In this document: one piece after another, positions 51,683-60,948 of the stretch
How positions within the stretch are numbered: position 1 is the first letter of the stretch
How the letters are laid out: each line of letters starts with the position of its first letter
Source: Bacteroidales bacterium
Lineage (GTDB): Bacteria > Bacteroidota > Bacteroidia > Bacteroidales > UBA932
Assembly (NCBI GenBank): GCA_017627955.1
Contig: JAGAFU010000041.1
Coordinates: forward strand, 62,001-126,000
DNA: 64,000 nucleotides
Direction of reading: 5' to 3'
Translations under genes and position numbers: made by a program
Notes under the pieces: model-generated
Databases searched by the model: none
What the model saw: only the letters and a program-made list of their open reading frames with translations
Told to the model about the DNA's origin: nothing

Positions 51683-52980
51683 TGTCTGATACCGCTATTC
51701 AATTTGACCATGTGGGGAAACTCTACAGGCTTGGGCTTGTGGGGACGGGGACCTTGTCCCATGACCTGAACCGCTGGTGGCAGACCAAGGTGCTTCATCA
51801 TGAGGACCCTTACCTCCGTGTCGGAGAAGTCAATGACAGGGCCCATAAGGGCAATTCCGACTATGTCTGGGCACTGAAGGACATTACCTTCGATGTCAAG
51901 GAAGGTGAGGTCGTCGGCATAATTGGCAAGAACGGGGCGGGAAAGTCCACGCTGCTGAAACTCTTGTCCCGAGTCACATCCCCGACCACAGGGATCATCA
52001 GGGCGAAAGGAAGGATCGCTTCCTTGCTTGAGGTCGGGACGGGCTTCCATGGCGAGATGACCGGGCGGGAGAACATCTACATGAACGGCTCGATTCTCGG
52101 GATGACCCGACAGGAGATTAACCGCAAACTGGATGAGATCATTGATTTCGCAGGGATCGAGAGGTACATTGACACCCCTGTCAAGCGTTACTCAAGCGGT
52201 ATGACAGTCCGTCTTGGTTTCGCCGTCGCCGCTTTCCTTGACCCGGAAATACTTGTGGTTGATGAGGTTTTGGCCGTTGGTGACGCCGAGTTCCAGAAGA
52301 AAGCCATCGGCAAGATGCAGGATGTCTCTAGGGGGGAAGGCCGGACGGTGCTGTTCGTAAGTCACAATATGGCGGCGATCCGCAGTCTCTGCCAGAGGGG
52401 AGTTGTTCTGGATAATGGAATGGTCGCGTTTGATGGTGCGACGGAAGAGGCTGTCAATTATTATCTTCATTACGCGCCTGTCATTGATGCTAAATCAATA
52501 AAAGATTGTATCTCGGCTAAAAAATCTTATTTGGAAGTCCGTGATATTCAGATAAATGGTTCTTCCTCTGTGTGTACTTCTCTAAAACCAAGGCAAAGGG
52601 AATTGGACGTGATGATACACGGTGTGACCAAAGATCCTTTAAAAGGCGAGATTAAAATGATTGTCAAGAAGATGGATGGTACGCCGATGGCTTCATTGAT
52701 TGAGGGCCGCAATAAAGGGTATCACTTCGATATCCATCCGGGCGAGTTCATTTTCAGGAAACAGATAAGTCTTCCAAAATACCTTGCCAATGGTGACTAT
52801 CTGGTGGATTTGTATTTTGTCCAGCCGATGATACAAGACTATTTCTTCGCTCCGAATTGTTTGACCATTCATGTTGAGGGTTTCTACGATCAATTCGGAG
52901 ACCCGCTAAGTCTCTCTAATGAAGGGTTTATCGGCTTGGAATCTGTTGAAGGCTTTCCTGGATCTGTCGAGTACGTATGA
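51682..52980 (+). CDS. wzt: ABC exporter ATPase with C-terminal carbohydrate-binding domain, Wzt type
   Basis: A 432-residue protein. The nucleotide-binding domain has Walker A GKNGAGKST (82-90), signature YSSGMTVRLGF (170-180) and Walker B LVVDEVLAVGD. The H-loop is in VLFVSHNMAAI. Residues from about 270 form a beta-sandwich that in Wzt recognises the modified end of the glycan before export (LPKYLANGDYLVDLYFVQPM). This implies that the chain is finished by a terminal cap on the cytoplasmic side. It is split from its permease by the AAA ATPase gene and overlaps the next glycosyltransferase gene by four bases. Confidence 0.93.
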   Translation: MSDTAIQFDHVGKLYRLGLVGTGTLSHDLNRWWQTKVLHHEDPYLRVGEVNDRAHKGNSDYVWALKDITFDVKEGEVVGIIGKNGAGKSTLLKLLSRVTSPTTGIIRAKGRIASLLEVGTGFHGEMTGRENIYMNGSILGMTRQEINRKLDEIIDFAGIERYIDTPVKRYSSGMTVRLGFAVAAFLDPEILVVDEVLAVGDAEFQKKAIGKMQDVSRGEGRTVLFVSHNMAAIRSLCQRGVVLDNGMVAFDGATEEAVNYYLHYAPVIDAKSIKDCISAKKSYLEVRDIQINGSSSVCTSLKPRQRELDVMIHGVTKDPLKGEIKMIVKKMDGTPMASLIEGRNKGYHFDIHPGEFIFRKQISLPKYLANGDYLVDLYFVQPMIQDYFFAPNCLTIHVEGFYDQFGDPLSLSNEGFIGLESVEGFPGSVEYV

Positions 52981-53759
52981 GGCTATCCATCATTACTATT
53001 AACTACAACAACCGGGACGGTTTGGCACGCACCGCAAGGAGCGTGGCAGAACAGACGTTCCCCGATTTTGAGTGGTTGGTGGTAGATGGCGGTTCCAAAG
53101 ATGGAAGTCAAGATGTCATACAAGAATATGCGGGACATATAGCATGGAGTGTGAGCGAACCGGACGGTGGAATCTATGAGGCTATGAATAAGGGCCTTAT
53201 GAAAGCGTCTGGGGAGTACGTCCAATTTCTTAATTCCGGAGATTTCTTTATTGATAACCGAGTGTTGGAAAATGTTTTTGAAGACCCTGGCTTGTCTGAC
53301 GTGAATTATGGCGACCAATGGTGTCTGTCTGGGGATAAGGTTATAGAGAAGAGACAATACCCTGGAGCGATAGATTTGGCCTACCTGTTTCGAAATCCTC
53401 TCGGGCATCAAGCATCGTTTATTAGGACCTCGGTTGCGAAGGCTCATCCATATAGGGTGAAGTATACCATTTCTGCGGACAGGGCTTTTTTCATGGAATT
53501 GTATCTTTCTGGCGCAGGTTTCCATCACTTGGATTTCCCGATAGTTTTTTTTGATACTGAAGGAATTGGGTCCAGGGAAGAAACCAAGGGACAGCGTGGA
53601 GATCAATTGCGGCAAATCAAAAGGGAGTTACTTCCCCCACGAGCTGTCCAAGACATTGAGAAATTGATAGATAAGTCCCGAGAATTCGATTTTGTGACGA
53701 GGATACTCCCTCTTCGATGGGTGTATTCTTTCTTTAAGTGGTTGCGGAGGATTAAATAA
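52977..53759 (+). CDS. Glycosyltransferase family 2, WcaE-like
   Basis: A 260-residue GT-A enzyme: LSIITINYNNRDGLARTARS, then WLVVDGGSKDGSQDVI and SEPDGGIYEAMNKGLMKASG with the metal-site variant FLNSGD. The motif order matches colanic-acid-type WcaE transferases. It probably adds one sugar to the repeat unit on the cytoplasmic side. ATGA overlap with wzt. The C-terminus ends with an amphipathic basic helix (WVYSFFKWLRRIK), suggesting membrane association. Confidence 0.9.
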   Translation: MRLSIITINYNNRDGLARTARSVAEQTFPDFEWLVVDGGSKDGSQDVIQEYAGHIAWSVSEPDGGIYEAMNKGLMKASGEYVQFLNSGDFFIDNRVLENVFEDPGLSDVNYGDQWCLSGDKVIEKRQYPGAIDLAYLFRNPLGHQASFIRTSVAKAHPYRVKYTISADRAFFMELYLSGAGFHHLDFPIVFFDTEGIGSREETKGQRGDQLRQIKRELLPPRAVQDIEKLIDKSREFDFVTRILPLRWVYSFFKWLRRIK

Positions 53760-53788
53760 TCAGTCAAGCCACGATATTATTCTCTCCT

Positions 53789-54868
53789 ATGGTTTTATAT
53801 GTGATATTATCAATAGCTATTCTGCTTGCTCTGGAATTCGTTATTGAATATTTCTTGTTTGGGAGGGTTAATCAGAGTCCCTTGAATTTGGAGACTATTG
53901 AAGGAACTGGCCAGGCCTATCATCCCTCGGTCATTTTCTTAAAAGAGCCTTGGCGCGGATATGAATATTGGATGGTCCAAACTCCGTACCCTATGGGAGT
54001 GCCACCTTATCGTGACAGGTGGGAGTGTCCCTCCATTCATGTGTCCCATGATGGTCTGAACTGGTGTGTTCCCGAAGGACTTTTAAATCCTATCGATGAC
54101 TTGTCCGCGTCTGAAATAGCTAACAAGGATTTCTTCTCAGACCCGCATCTTGTGTTTAAGGATGGCCGTATTGAGTGTTTTTATAGATTCTCAAAACGCC
54201 TCAGCGAAGGATTCCATACTATGCTTTTGAGAAAGGTCAGTGAGGATGGCGTGAATTGGCAAGAACGCGAGGTAATCCTAGATTTTTTTGATACCTCTTG
54301 TATAGAGACAGTCGGAGATATGGTCAGGAGCCCTGTGATCATTTGGGAAGATGGTAGATATAAGATGTGGTACGTGGATGGCTTGGATCCTAATGGTGCC
54401 AGGCATGTGTGCTATGCGGAATCATTTGATGGACGACATTGGTCCAGACGTACCTTTTGCCAACTAAAAGGAAAACCAATTGAACCTTGGCATCTTGATC
54501 TTAACATAATTGATGGGGAATACATTCTGACAATCTATGATTTTCAGAAACTTACGCTGTTTAAGAGTGCGGATGGGCACTCTTTTGAAGTCGTAAGGGA
54601 AGTGTTGTCCCCTTCTGGTGTGTATGGCAGTTTCTATAGCGACGGCCTCTATCGTTCTTCCTTAATCAAAGACAGTGAAGGTTACAAATTGTATTTCTCG
54701 GCTTTTGATGACAAGAAGACCAGAATCGGTCTCATGAAGGGTGAGACTTTGGACTCGCTGGCAGTCGCAAGCGTGGGTGGCCCATATAAATCATTGACAG
54801 ATTTTCTACCGGTGTTTGCCAAGATCTGGAAAGTCCGTTTGTGGAAATTATGGATAGTTGGCCGCTAG
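53789..54868 (+). CDS. Membrane-anchored five-bladed beta-propeller protein, glycosidase-like
   Basis: A 359-residue protein with one N-terminal membrane helix (LYVILSIAILLALEFVIEYF). A body of repeated propeller blades follows: HPSVIFLKEPWRGYEYWMVQ, DPHLVFKDGRIECFYRFS, SPVIIWEDGRYKMWYVDG and LNIIDGEYILTIYDF. These resemble GH43/GH32-type propellers. Aspartates open several blades, but I cannot confirm a catalytic set. In a polysaccharide locus it could trim, transfer or bind glycan at the membrane. The gene lies 29 bases after the previous stop. Confidence 0.65.
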   Translation: MVLYVILSIAILLALEFVIEYFLFGRVNQSPLNLETIEGTGQAYHPSVIFLKEPWRGYEYWMVQTPYPMGVPPYRDRWECPSIHVSHDGLNWCVPEGLLNPIDDLSASEIANKDFFSDPHLVFKDGRIECFYRFSKRLSEGFHTMLLRKVSEDGVNWQEREVILDFFDTSCIETVGDMVRSPVIIWEDGRYKMWYVDGLDPNGARHVCYAESFDGRHWSRRTFCQLKGKPIEPWHLDLNIIDGEYILTIYDFQKLTLFKSADGHSFEVVREVLSPSGVYGSFYSDGLYRSSLIKDSEGYKLYFSAFDDKKTRIGLMKGETLDSLAVASVGGPYKSLTDFLPVFAKIWKVRLWKLWIVGR

Positions 54869-54886
54869 TTTCAGTTATTGTACCTA

Positions 54887-55696
54887 ATGAAGTATCTAAT
54901 TTCTTACGGCGATGATCGCTATAAACTGTCTTTGATGCGGATAGCCCATCAGGCAAGACAAGTTGGCATATTTGATCGAATAATAAAGTATACTCCCAAG
55001 GATCTTCCTGAATACATAAAGGCCTCTCCTTTATTTGCTTTCGAACGCGGTGGAGGTTATTGGTGTTGGAAACCATATGTGGTATACCACACATTGAATA
55101 ATTGCAAAGAAGGAGATATCATCATTTATGTAGATGCTGGCTGTTCATTATTGAAGGATAGTCCGGAATGGGATTATTTTATGCGATTAATAGACACACA
55201 TTCCGCTGTTTTCTTTCATTATCGGAACGATTACGACTATGGTTGGAAAAGCGTTAATGAAGACTCTTCCGATATTGTAGCTATTAAACATTGGATGAAA
55301 CCTTCTTTAATTCAGTATTACAATAGGTTTATTTCGCCGGAAATTCTAGATTTTGAAAAAATCTGGGCTGGTTTTTTTATTGTTAAGAAAACGGAAACGA
55401 TCATTAAAACCCTCGAGACTTGGTACAAAATGACATTATTTCATCCAGATTTGATTATGGATCCTTTAGAGGGTGAAATTCCGTGCTGTCATGCTGATTT
55501 TTACGAACATAGACATGATCAAGCTGTTCTGTCACCGCTTGTATATCACTTTCAATCAGTAGATAATACTATCGTATTACCTGAGACATCAGAGTCAAAG
55601 GTAGGAAAACCCGCGGTAGTAGCAGATAGATGGCGTCAAGGCAGATCGTCATTATTTTGGATGCTCAAATACATGATTTGGCATCTATTGCATTGA
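54887..55696 (+). CDS. Probable glycosyltransferase with a DxD-like motif
   Basis: A 269-residue protein: KYLISYGDDRYKLSLMRIAH, then GGGYWCWKPYVVYHTLNN and GDIIIYVDAGCSLL, with V82-D83-A84-G85 in place of a strict DxD. A histidine/aspartate-rich end (YEHRHDQAVLSPLVYHF) resembles nucleotide-sugar transferases of capsule loci. Not assignable to a named family by eye. The coding sequence is AT-richer than the export genes. I use the ATG at 54887; a TTG nine bases upstream is possible. Confidence 0.65.
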   Translation: MKYLISYGDDRYKLSLMRIAHQARQVGIFDRIIKYTPKDLPEYIKASPLFAFERGGGYWCWKPYVVYHTLNNCKEGDIIIYVDAGCSLLKDSPEWDYFMRLIDTHSAVFFHYRNDYDYGWKSVNEDSSDIVAIKHWMKPSLIQYYNRFISPEILDFEKIWAGFFIVKKTETIIKTLETWYKMTLFHPDLIMDPLEGEIPCCHADFYEHRHDQAVLSPLVYHFQSVDNTIVLPETSESKVGKPAVVADRWRQGRSSLFWMLKYMIWHLLH

Positions 55697-55704
55697 TTAA
55701 CGAC

Positions 55705-56706
55705 ATGAAGTCTGAGTATCCTCTTATCTCTGTGATCGTTCCTGTATATAAGGTCGAGCCTTGGCTTGTCAGCAGTATCGGCAGCATACAGAACCAAACT
55801 TACCGCAATCTGGAAATAATTCTTGTTGATGACGGTTCACCGGACCGTTGTGGTGATATATGCGAAAGGCTTGCTTTACAGGATAAAAGGATAAGAGTAC
55901 TCCATAAGGGAAATGGAGGATTGTCATCAGCTAGGAATGCTGGATTGAATATTTGTAACGGCGAATACATAGGATTCGTTGACAGTGATGATTTTATTCA
56001 TCAAGAGATGTATGAGCGTCTTTATGATGATATCATCAAATTCGGAACGAGATTAGCCTTTTGCCAAACAACGGCATGCAAGTTTGACGACCTTCCTAAT
56101 AGTTTTTTGTGGTCGCCTACAACAGCACAAGGAAAATGTGTATCAAGTAAAGAGTTGGTCTATGAATCATTGAAAGACACTAAGTGGTTCTCAGCCTCTA
56201 CGAAATTATATCATAAAAGTTTATTCGCCGAATTACGCTTTCCGGACGGTAGAATAAATGAAGATTATCCTATTACACTTCGCATCTATAACCTATGTGG
56301 TGATATCGTTGTAGATTTCAACAAAATGTACGCATATCGCAAGCGTGATGGTAGTATTACTACCTCACCTGTCAGCGAACACACATTCGACCAGGTGGTC
56401 AGTGCGGAGGAAGCATATTTGTTCATCCGCAAGACTCATCCGGATTGTTCTGGCTTGGCCGCTCGTATTCTTTTGACATCTTGTCTGGGTGTGCTGTTGA
56501 AAACCGACGGGGTGTTGTCTAAACAATTTGAGGCCAAGCGCGATGGCGTTTTTGAAGTGATACGGAAGTATTACCCTACAGAAAAACACAATCTCAATCT
56601 TCATCGCCAGCAGACGATACTTCTTGCGGCCGCCAATGCTGGAAAGAGCGTTTATTCAATGGCTTCCAAGACATATAGGGCATTTAAATCCATGGACTCA
56701 CGATGA
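55705..56706 (+). CDS. Glycosyltransferase family 2
   Basis: A 333-residue GT-A enzyme with ISVIVPVYKVEPWLVSSIGS, VDDGS (41-45), GNGGLSSARNAGL and the metal motif DSDD (93-96). Residues beyond 200 are a family-variable acceptor part. The start at 55705 gives the standard N-terminus; an in-frame upstream extension overlaps the previous gene and is not family-like. ATGA overlap with the acyltransferase gene. Confidence 0.9.
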   Translation: MKSEYPLISVIVPVYKVEPWLVSSIGSIQNQTYRNLEIILVDDGSPDRCGDICERLALQDKRIRVLHKGNGGLSSARNAGLNICNGEYIGFVDSDDFIHQEMYERLYDDIIKFGTRLAFCQTTACKFDDLPNSFLWSPTTAQGKCVSSKELVYESLKDTKWFSASTKLYHKSLFAELRFPDGRINEDYPITLRIYNLCGDIVVDFNKMYAYRKRDGSITTSPVSEHTFDQVVSAEEAYLFIRKTHPDCSGLAARILLTSCLGVLLKTDGVLSKQFEAKRDGVFEVIRKYYPTEKHNLNLHRQQTILLAAANAGKSVYSMASKTYRAFKSMDSR

Positions 56707-57710
56707 AAAACCATTCAGTAGAGTTTTTCCGTTTCTTCTTTATGCTTTTCATTTGCCTGGTTCATTTCCCGGGCAGGACAGTCATAAACTTGAATCATCC
56801 TTATCTCGCGGTTGATTTCTTTTTCATTGTCTCTGGTCTCTTTATCTACAAATCAAGTGTTAAGGAGCGACCACTTTCCACCTTTGATTTTTCATTAAAG
56901 AAAGTTAAGAGGTTTTATCCCAAACTTGTTATAGGATGTGTCCTGGTCACATTGCTGCAACCGACGTGGCTACATAATGTCGGCTCGCTGGAACAAATTG
57001 TCAATGAGTGGCGTGCTGTGGTAAATGAGCTTTTCTTTGTGATGGATATCGGCATTTTTGGGCCAGGGAAGAATCCTCCGGTATGGTATCTTACCACATT
57101 GGTACTTGGCGGCGCTTTCTTGTATTCATTATTGATTTATGACCGTAAGTTAAGTCTACGTTTGTTCTTCCCGATGGTATTGGTGATACTCACATATATT
57201 TTCCATCAGGGGGACAGTGTCTCTATTTGGGGTGTTAATGGCTGGATTTACAGACCGCTGTTGAGAGGTGTGGCAGGAATGGGAATCGGTGTGTTCTGTG
57301 GCCATTTCCTGCAGTACTATAAGGACAGGTTCAGTGTTGGGTTTGTTAATATCACATCTGTCTTGTCTTTATGTGCTATATTGTTTATAATGTTCGCGAA
57401 AACTACCCTTGACGCTTACATTTTTTTGTTCACCCCATTCTTGATCGTGTCTTGTTTTCAAGAGGAATCGTTGATTTATAAATTAACTTCCGGGAAAATA
57501 TGGGACTCTTTTGGTGCGATATCCTTCGATATGTTTATTCTTCACTGCCCTATAATCGATGCTATCGTGGTGATTAATCGCTATTTAAAGATCCCATATT
57601 CTATCGCTTTCCTTATAGGTTACTTGTTGATATGTGTCGTCTCAGGGTTCATATTCAATAAAGCTTGTGCGGCTATATTCAAGAATGGAAAACCTGCTTA
57701 TGTCGGATAA
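56703..57710 (+). CDS. Acyltransferase family 3 membrane protein
   Basis: A 335-residue protein with ten or so membrane segments. The start EFFRFFFMLFICLVHFPGR holds the conserved RxxxxxxVxxxH-type histidine, and VDFFFIVSGLFIYKS is the second signature. Members add O-acetyl or similar groups to sugars during glycan assembly. Sequence cannot tell the acyl group. It overlaps the next glycosyltransferase gene by 11 bases. Confidence 0.88.
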   Translation: MKNHSVEFFRFFFMLFICLVHFPGRTVINLNHPYLAVDFFFIVSGLFIYKSSVKERPLSTFDFSLKKVKRFYPKLVIGCVLVTLLQPTWLHNVGSLEQIVNEWRAVVNELFFVMDIGIFGPGKNPPVWYLTTLVLGGAFLYSLLIYDRKLSLRLFFPMVLVILTYIFHQGDSVSIWGVNGWIYRPLLRGVAGMGIGVFCGHFLQYYKDRFSVGFVNITSVLSLCAILFIMFAKTTLDAYIFLFTPFLIVSCFQEESLIYKLTSGKIWDSFGAISFDMFILHCPIIDAIVVINRYLKIPYSIAFLIGYLLICVVSGFIFNKACAAIFKNGKPAYVG

Positions 57711-58746
57711 AGTGTCTTGTGGCAAGGTGAAGCCTTTCATAAGCGTTGTCATCCCCGTATATAATATGGCGGCCAGGATTGGTCGCTGCTTGGATTCGAT
57801 CGTCGGTCAATCATTCAAGGATGTGGAGATTATCGTGGTTGATGATGGATCCACAGATGGGACAACTGACATCATTAAAGAGTATGCTTCGAGAGATACA
57901 AGGGTCAGATACTTTCGGCAGGAGAATTCTGGCGTGTCAGTGGCAAGAAATCTCGGGATAGGAATAGCTTCTGGGATGTATCTTCTTTTTGTGGATGCGG
58001 ATGATGAGATTGAGGATGGCTACCTGCAGAATATAGCTGATACGGCGAAGTCGACCATGGCCGACATTCTGGTCTGGGGAATTAAACGCTGCTTCGAGAA
58101 TGGTAGTGTGGAAGAATGGAAACCCGACCTGAAAGGATCTTATGGCAGGCAGGCTTTCTTGGAAGCTTTTCCTCGTGATCAATACTGGCATCATGTAGGC
58201 CTTTACGGATTCGTGTCGAACAAGTTGCTGAAGAAATCCATTATTGACAGGTATAACCTGCGATTTGATCGGACTATGATCCTTATGGAAGATTATGATT
58301 TCTTCTTGAGTAGCTATGCCCATTGCGAGTCCTTCTATTGCTTTCCTGAGACCGGTTATCGTTATCATATATACGGAAACACCGGTGGTCCTGTAAGATA
58401 CAAGGATTCTCTATTTGGCCAGTTAATCGGTGTCCAGACTAAGTGTGCGGATCTCTTGAAATCCGAGGGGGCCTTGACAGATACGAATGAGCGTATATTG
58501 AATGACGCCATCGGGGGATTATCCATAGCCTCTTTCCTGGAAATGAGAAAGGCCACTTATTCCAAAGTCAAGACTTGCATGGATACTATTTGGGACAACC
58601 CATACTGTATTCCGGCCTTGAATAGGAAAGAGACCAGTAAGACCTTACTTAAACGACTCATCCTCAAAAGGAATATCCCCATAACACTCCTGTTTGTCAG
58701 AGCTTGGCGGTTGTATTTGTCTTTGAGATTGAAAAAGAAAAGATGA
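57700..58746 (+). CDS. Glycosyltransferase family 2
   Basis: A 348-residue enzyme: FISVVIPVYNMAARIGRCLD, VVDDGSTDGTTDII, NSGVSVARNLGIGIASG and the metal motif VDADD (98-102). The start at 57700 overlaps the acyltransferase stop by 11 bases; an earlier in-frame ATG at 57685 is also possible. The C-terminus is basic (WRLYLSLRLKKKR). ATGA overlap with the pyruvyl transferase gene. Confidence 0.9.
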   Translation: MSDKVSCGKVKPFISVVIPVYNMAARIGRCLDSIVGQSFKDVEIIVVDDGSTDGTTDIIKEYASRDTRVRYFRQENSGVSVARNLGIGIASGMYLLFVDADDEIEDGYLQNIADTAKSTMADILVWGIKRCFENGSVEEWKPDLKGSYGRQAFLEAFPRDQYWHHVGLYGFVSNKLLKKSIIDRYNLRFDRTMILMEDYDFFLSSYAHCESFYCFPETGYRYHIYGNTGGPVRYKDSLFGQLIGVQTKCADLLKSEGALTDTNERILNDAIGGLSIASFLEMRKATYSKVKTCMDTIWDNPYCIPALNRKETSKTLLKRLILKRNIPITLLFVRAWRLYLSLRLKKKR

Positions 58747-59894
58747 GAGTTGGTCTTTACGCTCACGGAGGCAGTGGCAATCATGGATGTGAGGCACTCG
58801 CCAGATCCTCTATGCGATTACTAGGGGAGCAGGATTATACTATCCTGTCTGAGCGCCCTGAAGATGATATTAAATTTGGCCTGGACGCCTTAGCCCACAT
58901 TGTGCCGTCCCAATCGGGGATGCCCAAAGGTGTCGGATATCTCGCTTATGCCGTGAATATGAAGCTGGGGCGAGGGGACAAGTATTTTTGGAGGAAGAGA
59001 TATCGTGGTTTCGGGGAGAAGATTGACGGGCTGGACCTGGCTCTTTCGATAGGCGGTGACAATTACTGCTATCATGGATTCTTCGAGAGATTTTCCATCC
59101 TGAACAAGGTTTTCGTAAAGAAGCATATCCCGATCGTTCTTTGGGGCTGTTCAATCGATGAGGATCGTTTAAGCCGGGAAGTAATTGAAGATCTGCGTCT
59201 TTTTACTCAGATTGTAGCTCGTGAAACCATCACGTTTGACGCCTTGAAAAAGGCCGGGCTTGATAACGTGAGATTGATGCCGGATGTGGCTTTTCTGCTT
59301 GAAGCCAAAGATGTCACATTGCCGGAAGGCTTTTTGCCAGGCAATATGGTCGGTTTGAATATCAGTCCGCTCATTATCCGCCATGAGATTGTCCCTGGAA
59401 GCGTGATGCGTGCTTGTAAGGGGTTGATAGACTATGTCTTGGATAAAACGGATATGGGGGTGGCATTAATCCCGCATGTGAATTGGCCTGACAACGATGA
59501 TCGTGAACCTTTGAGTCACTTGTTTAAAGAATATAGCTCAAGCGGTCGTGTCGTGATGATAAAAGATGCTGATGTCTCCAGCCTTAAGGGAGTAATCAGT
59601 CAATGCCGCTTTATGTTGGCCTCTCGGACACACGCTTCAATTTCCGCATATTCTTCAGGGGTTCCTACACTGGTTATAGGCTATTCTGTCAAGTCCCGAG
59701 GTATCGCTAAAGATTTATTTGGGTCCTCGGATAATTATGTCCTGCCTGTTGAGGATATAAAAGAGGGGCATGAACTGCGGGATGCCTTTGAGTGGATGGT
59801 CAGGCACGAACCAGAAATACGATCCTACTACGATTCACATTTGGAAGATTATATCAATGGCATTGATAAAGGTATCCTGAATGGAAGGTTGTAA
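58743..59894 (+). CDS. Polysaccharide pyruvyl transferase family protein
   Basis: A 383-residue protein that would add a pyruvyl ketal from phosphoenolpyruvate to a sugar. The N-terminal motif GSGNHGCEALARS, SIGGDNYCYH and WGCSIDEDRL are family-like. So is the C-terminal SQCRFMLASRTHASISAYSS followed by GVPTLVIGYSVKSRGIA. Neighbouring genes overlap on both sides (four and 14 bases), so it belongs to one operon. The tail of a second gene of this family survives in the pseudogene at 60942. Confidence 0.88.
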   Translation: MRVGLYAHGGSGNHGCEALARSSMRLLGEQDYTILSERPEDDIKFGLDALAHIVPSQSGMPKGVGYLAYAVNMKLGRGDKYFWRKRYRGFGEKIDGLDLALSIGGDNYCYHGFFERFSILNKVFVKKHIPIVLWGCSIDEDRLSREVIEDLRLFTQIVARETITFDALKKAGLDNVRLMPDVAFLLEAKDVTLPEGFLPGNMVGLNISPLIIRHEIVPGSVMRACKGLIDYVLDKTDMGVALIPHVNWPDNDDREPLSHLFKEYSSSGRVVMIKDADVSSLKGVISQCRFMLASRTHASISAYSSGVPTLVIGYSVKSRGIAKDLFGSSDNYVLPVEDIKEGHELRDAFEWMVRHEPEIRSYYDSHLEDYINGIDKGILNGRL

Positions 59895-60948
59895 GAAGGG
59901 ATTTGTCAGCGTTATAATCGGTCTTTTCGATGTCGCTCCTTTCCTCGCGGAGAAGAGGCTGGAATGTGTTTTGAATCAGACTTGGAAGGATTTGGAAATA
60001 ATCCTTGTTAACGATGGTTCAACAGACGAAACACTAAGGCTTTGTAAAGAGCTGGCTTTGGAAGATTCCCGTATTGTGCTGATCGATAAGCCCAACGGGG
60101 GCCTTGGCAGCGCGAGAAATGCTGGATTGGATGCGGCGAGTGGGGAATATGTGTGGTTTTATGATGTGGATGACGTCGCGGAACTTGATCTCGTGGAGAC
60201 GAACATGAGATGGATGAAGGAATATGATACTGATATAATCATATTCGGTAACGAGTTCATTTATCCCGAGACAGGACGTGTCGAGTCCACTTGTTTCAAA
60301 GATAGGCTACTGACTGGCAACGCGGCATTAAAGAAGGTTTTCGTTGATGAAATCTTTCTTGTCCCCAATGGCAATGGCTTCGTTTGGAACAAGTTTTACA
60401 AGAGGGACTTCATCAATCGGTGTGGGGCGCGTTTCGGAGAGCAGCGAATTCAGCAGGATGAGCTTTTCAACCTAAGGCTATATCCATTCGCGGAGAGGGT
60501 GCTCGTCTCCTCTAAAGTACTTTATCATTATTATATTTATAACAACGGCAATAGCCGGTCCAGATTTATCTCAGACAGGATTCAGATATATGAATCTGTT
60601 TTTGATGGAATCCAGGGATTCCAAGAAGAATGGGGCCTTAATGATGCCAGGTTGAATGAATATGCCTATAAACGCCTTTATCAGGGAATTGAGAGCGCGG
60701 TCCTATTCAATACCTTCCACGAGGACGCTCCGTCTTCTTTGAAATGGAAGCGTAATGAAGTCCAGGGAATCCTTTCCCGTCCTAAAGTTAAAGCGTGTTT
60801 GGATCATATCTCCGCCGGCAATGCCATGGGCGTTGAAAGAAAGCTATTTCTAAAAGCATATCAGGCCAAGAACTTTATGGCAATATACTCTCTTCGTTGT
60901 CTTTCGGGTGCTTTGCGAAAGATCAAAAAGAGGTTCTTAAAAGGTTGA
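59881..60948 (+). CDS. Glycosyltransferase family 2
   Basis: A 355-residue enzyme: VSVIIGLFDVAPFLAEKRLE, LVNDGSTDETLRL, NGGLGSARNAGLDAASGEYV and YDVDD (94-98). Residues 236-355 (starting IYESVFDGI and ending KKRFLKG) recur, diverged, in the pseudogene that follows. The gene overlaps the pyruvyl transferase gene by 14 bases. Confidence 0.9.
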   Translation: MEGCKKGFVSVIIGLFDVAPFLAEKRLECVLNQTWKDLEIILVNDGSTDETLRLCKELALEDSRIVLIDKPNGGLGSARNAGLDAASGEYVWFYDVDDVAELDLVETNMRWMKEYDTDIIIFGNEFIYPETGRVESTCFKDRLLTGNAALKKVFVDEIFLVPNGNGFVWNKFYKRDFINRCGARFGEQRIQQDELFNLRLYPFAERVLVSSKVLYHYYIYNNGNSRSRFISDRIQIYESVFDGIQGFQEEWGLNDARLNEYAYKRLYQGIESAVLFNTFHEDAPSSLKWKRNEVQGILSRPKVKACLDHISAGNAMGVERKLFLKAYQAKNFMAIYSLRCLSGALRKIKKRFLKG

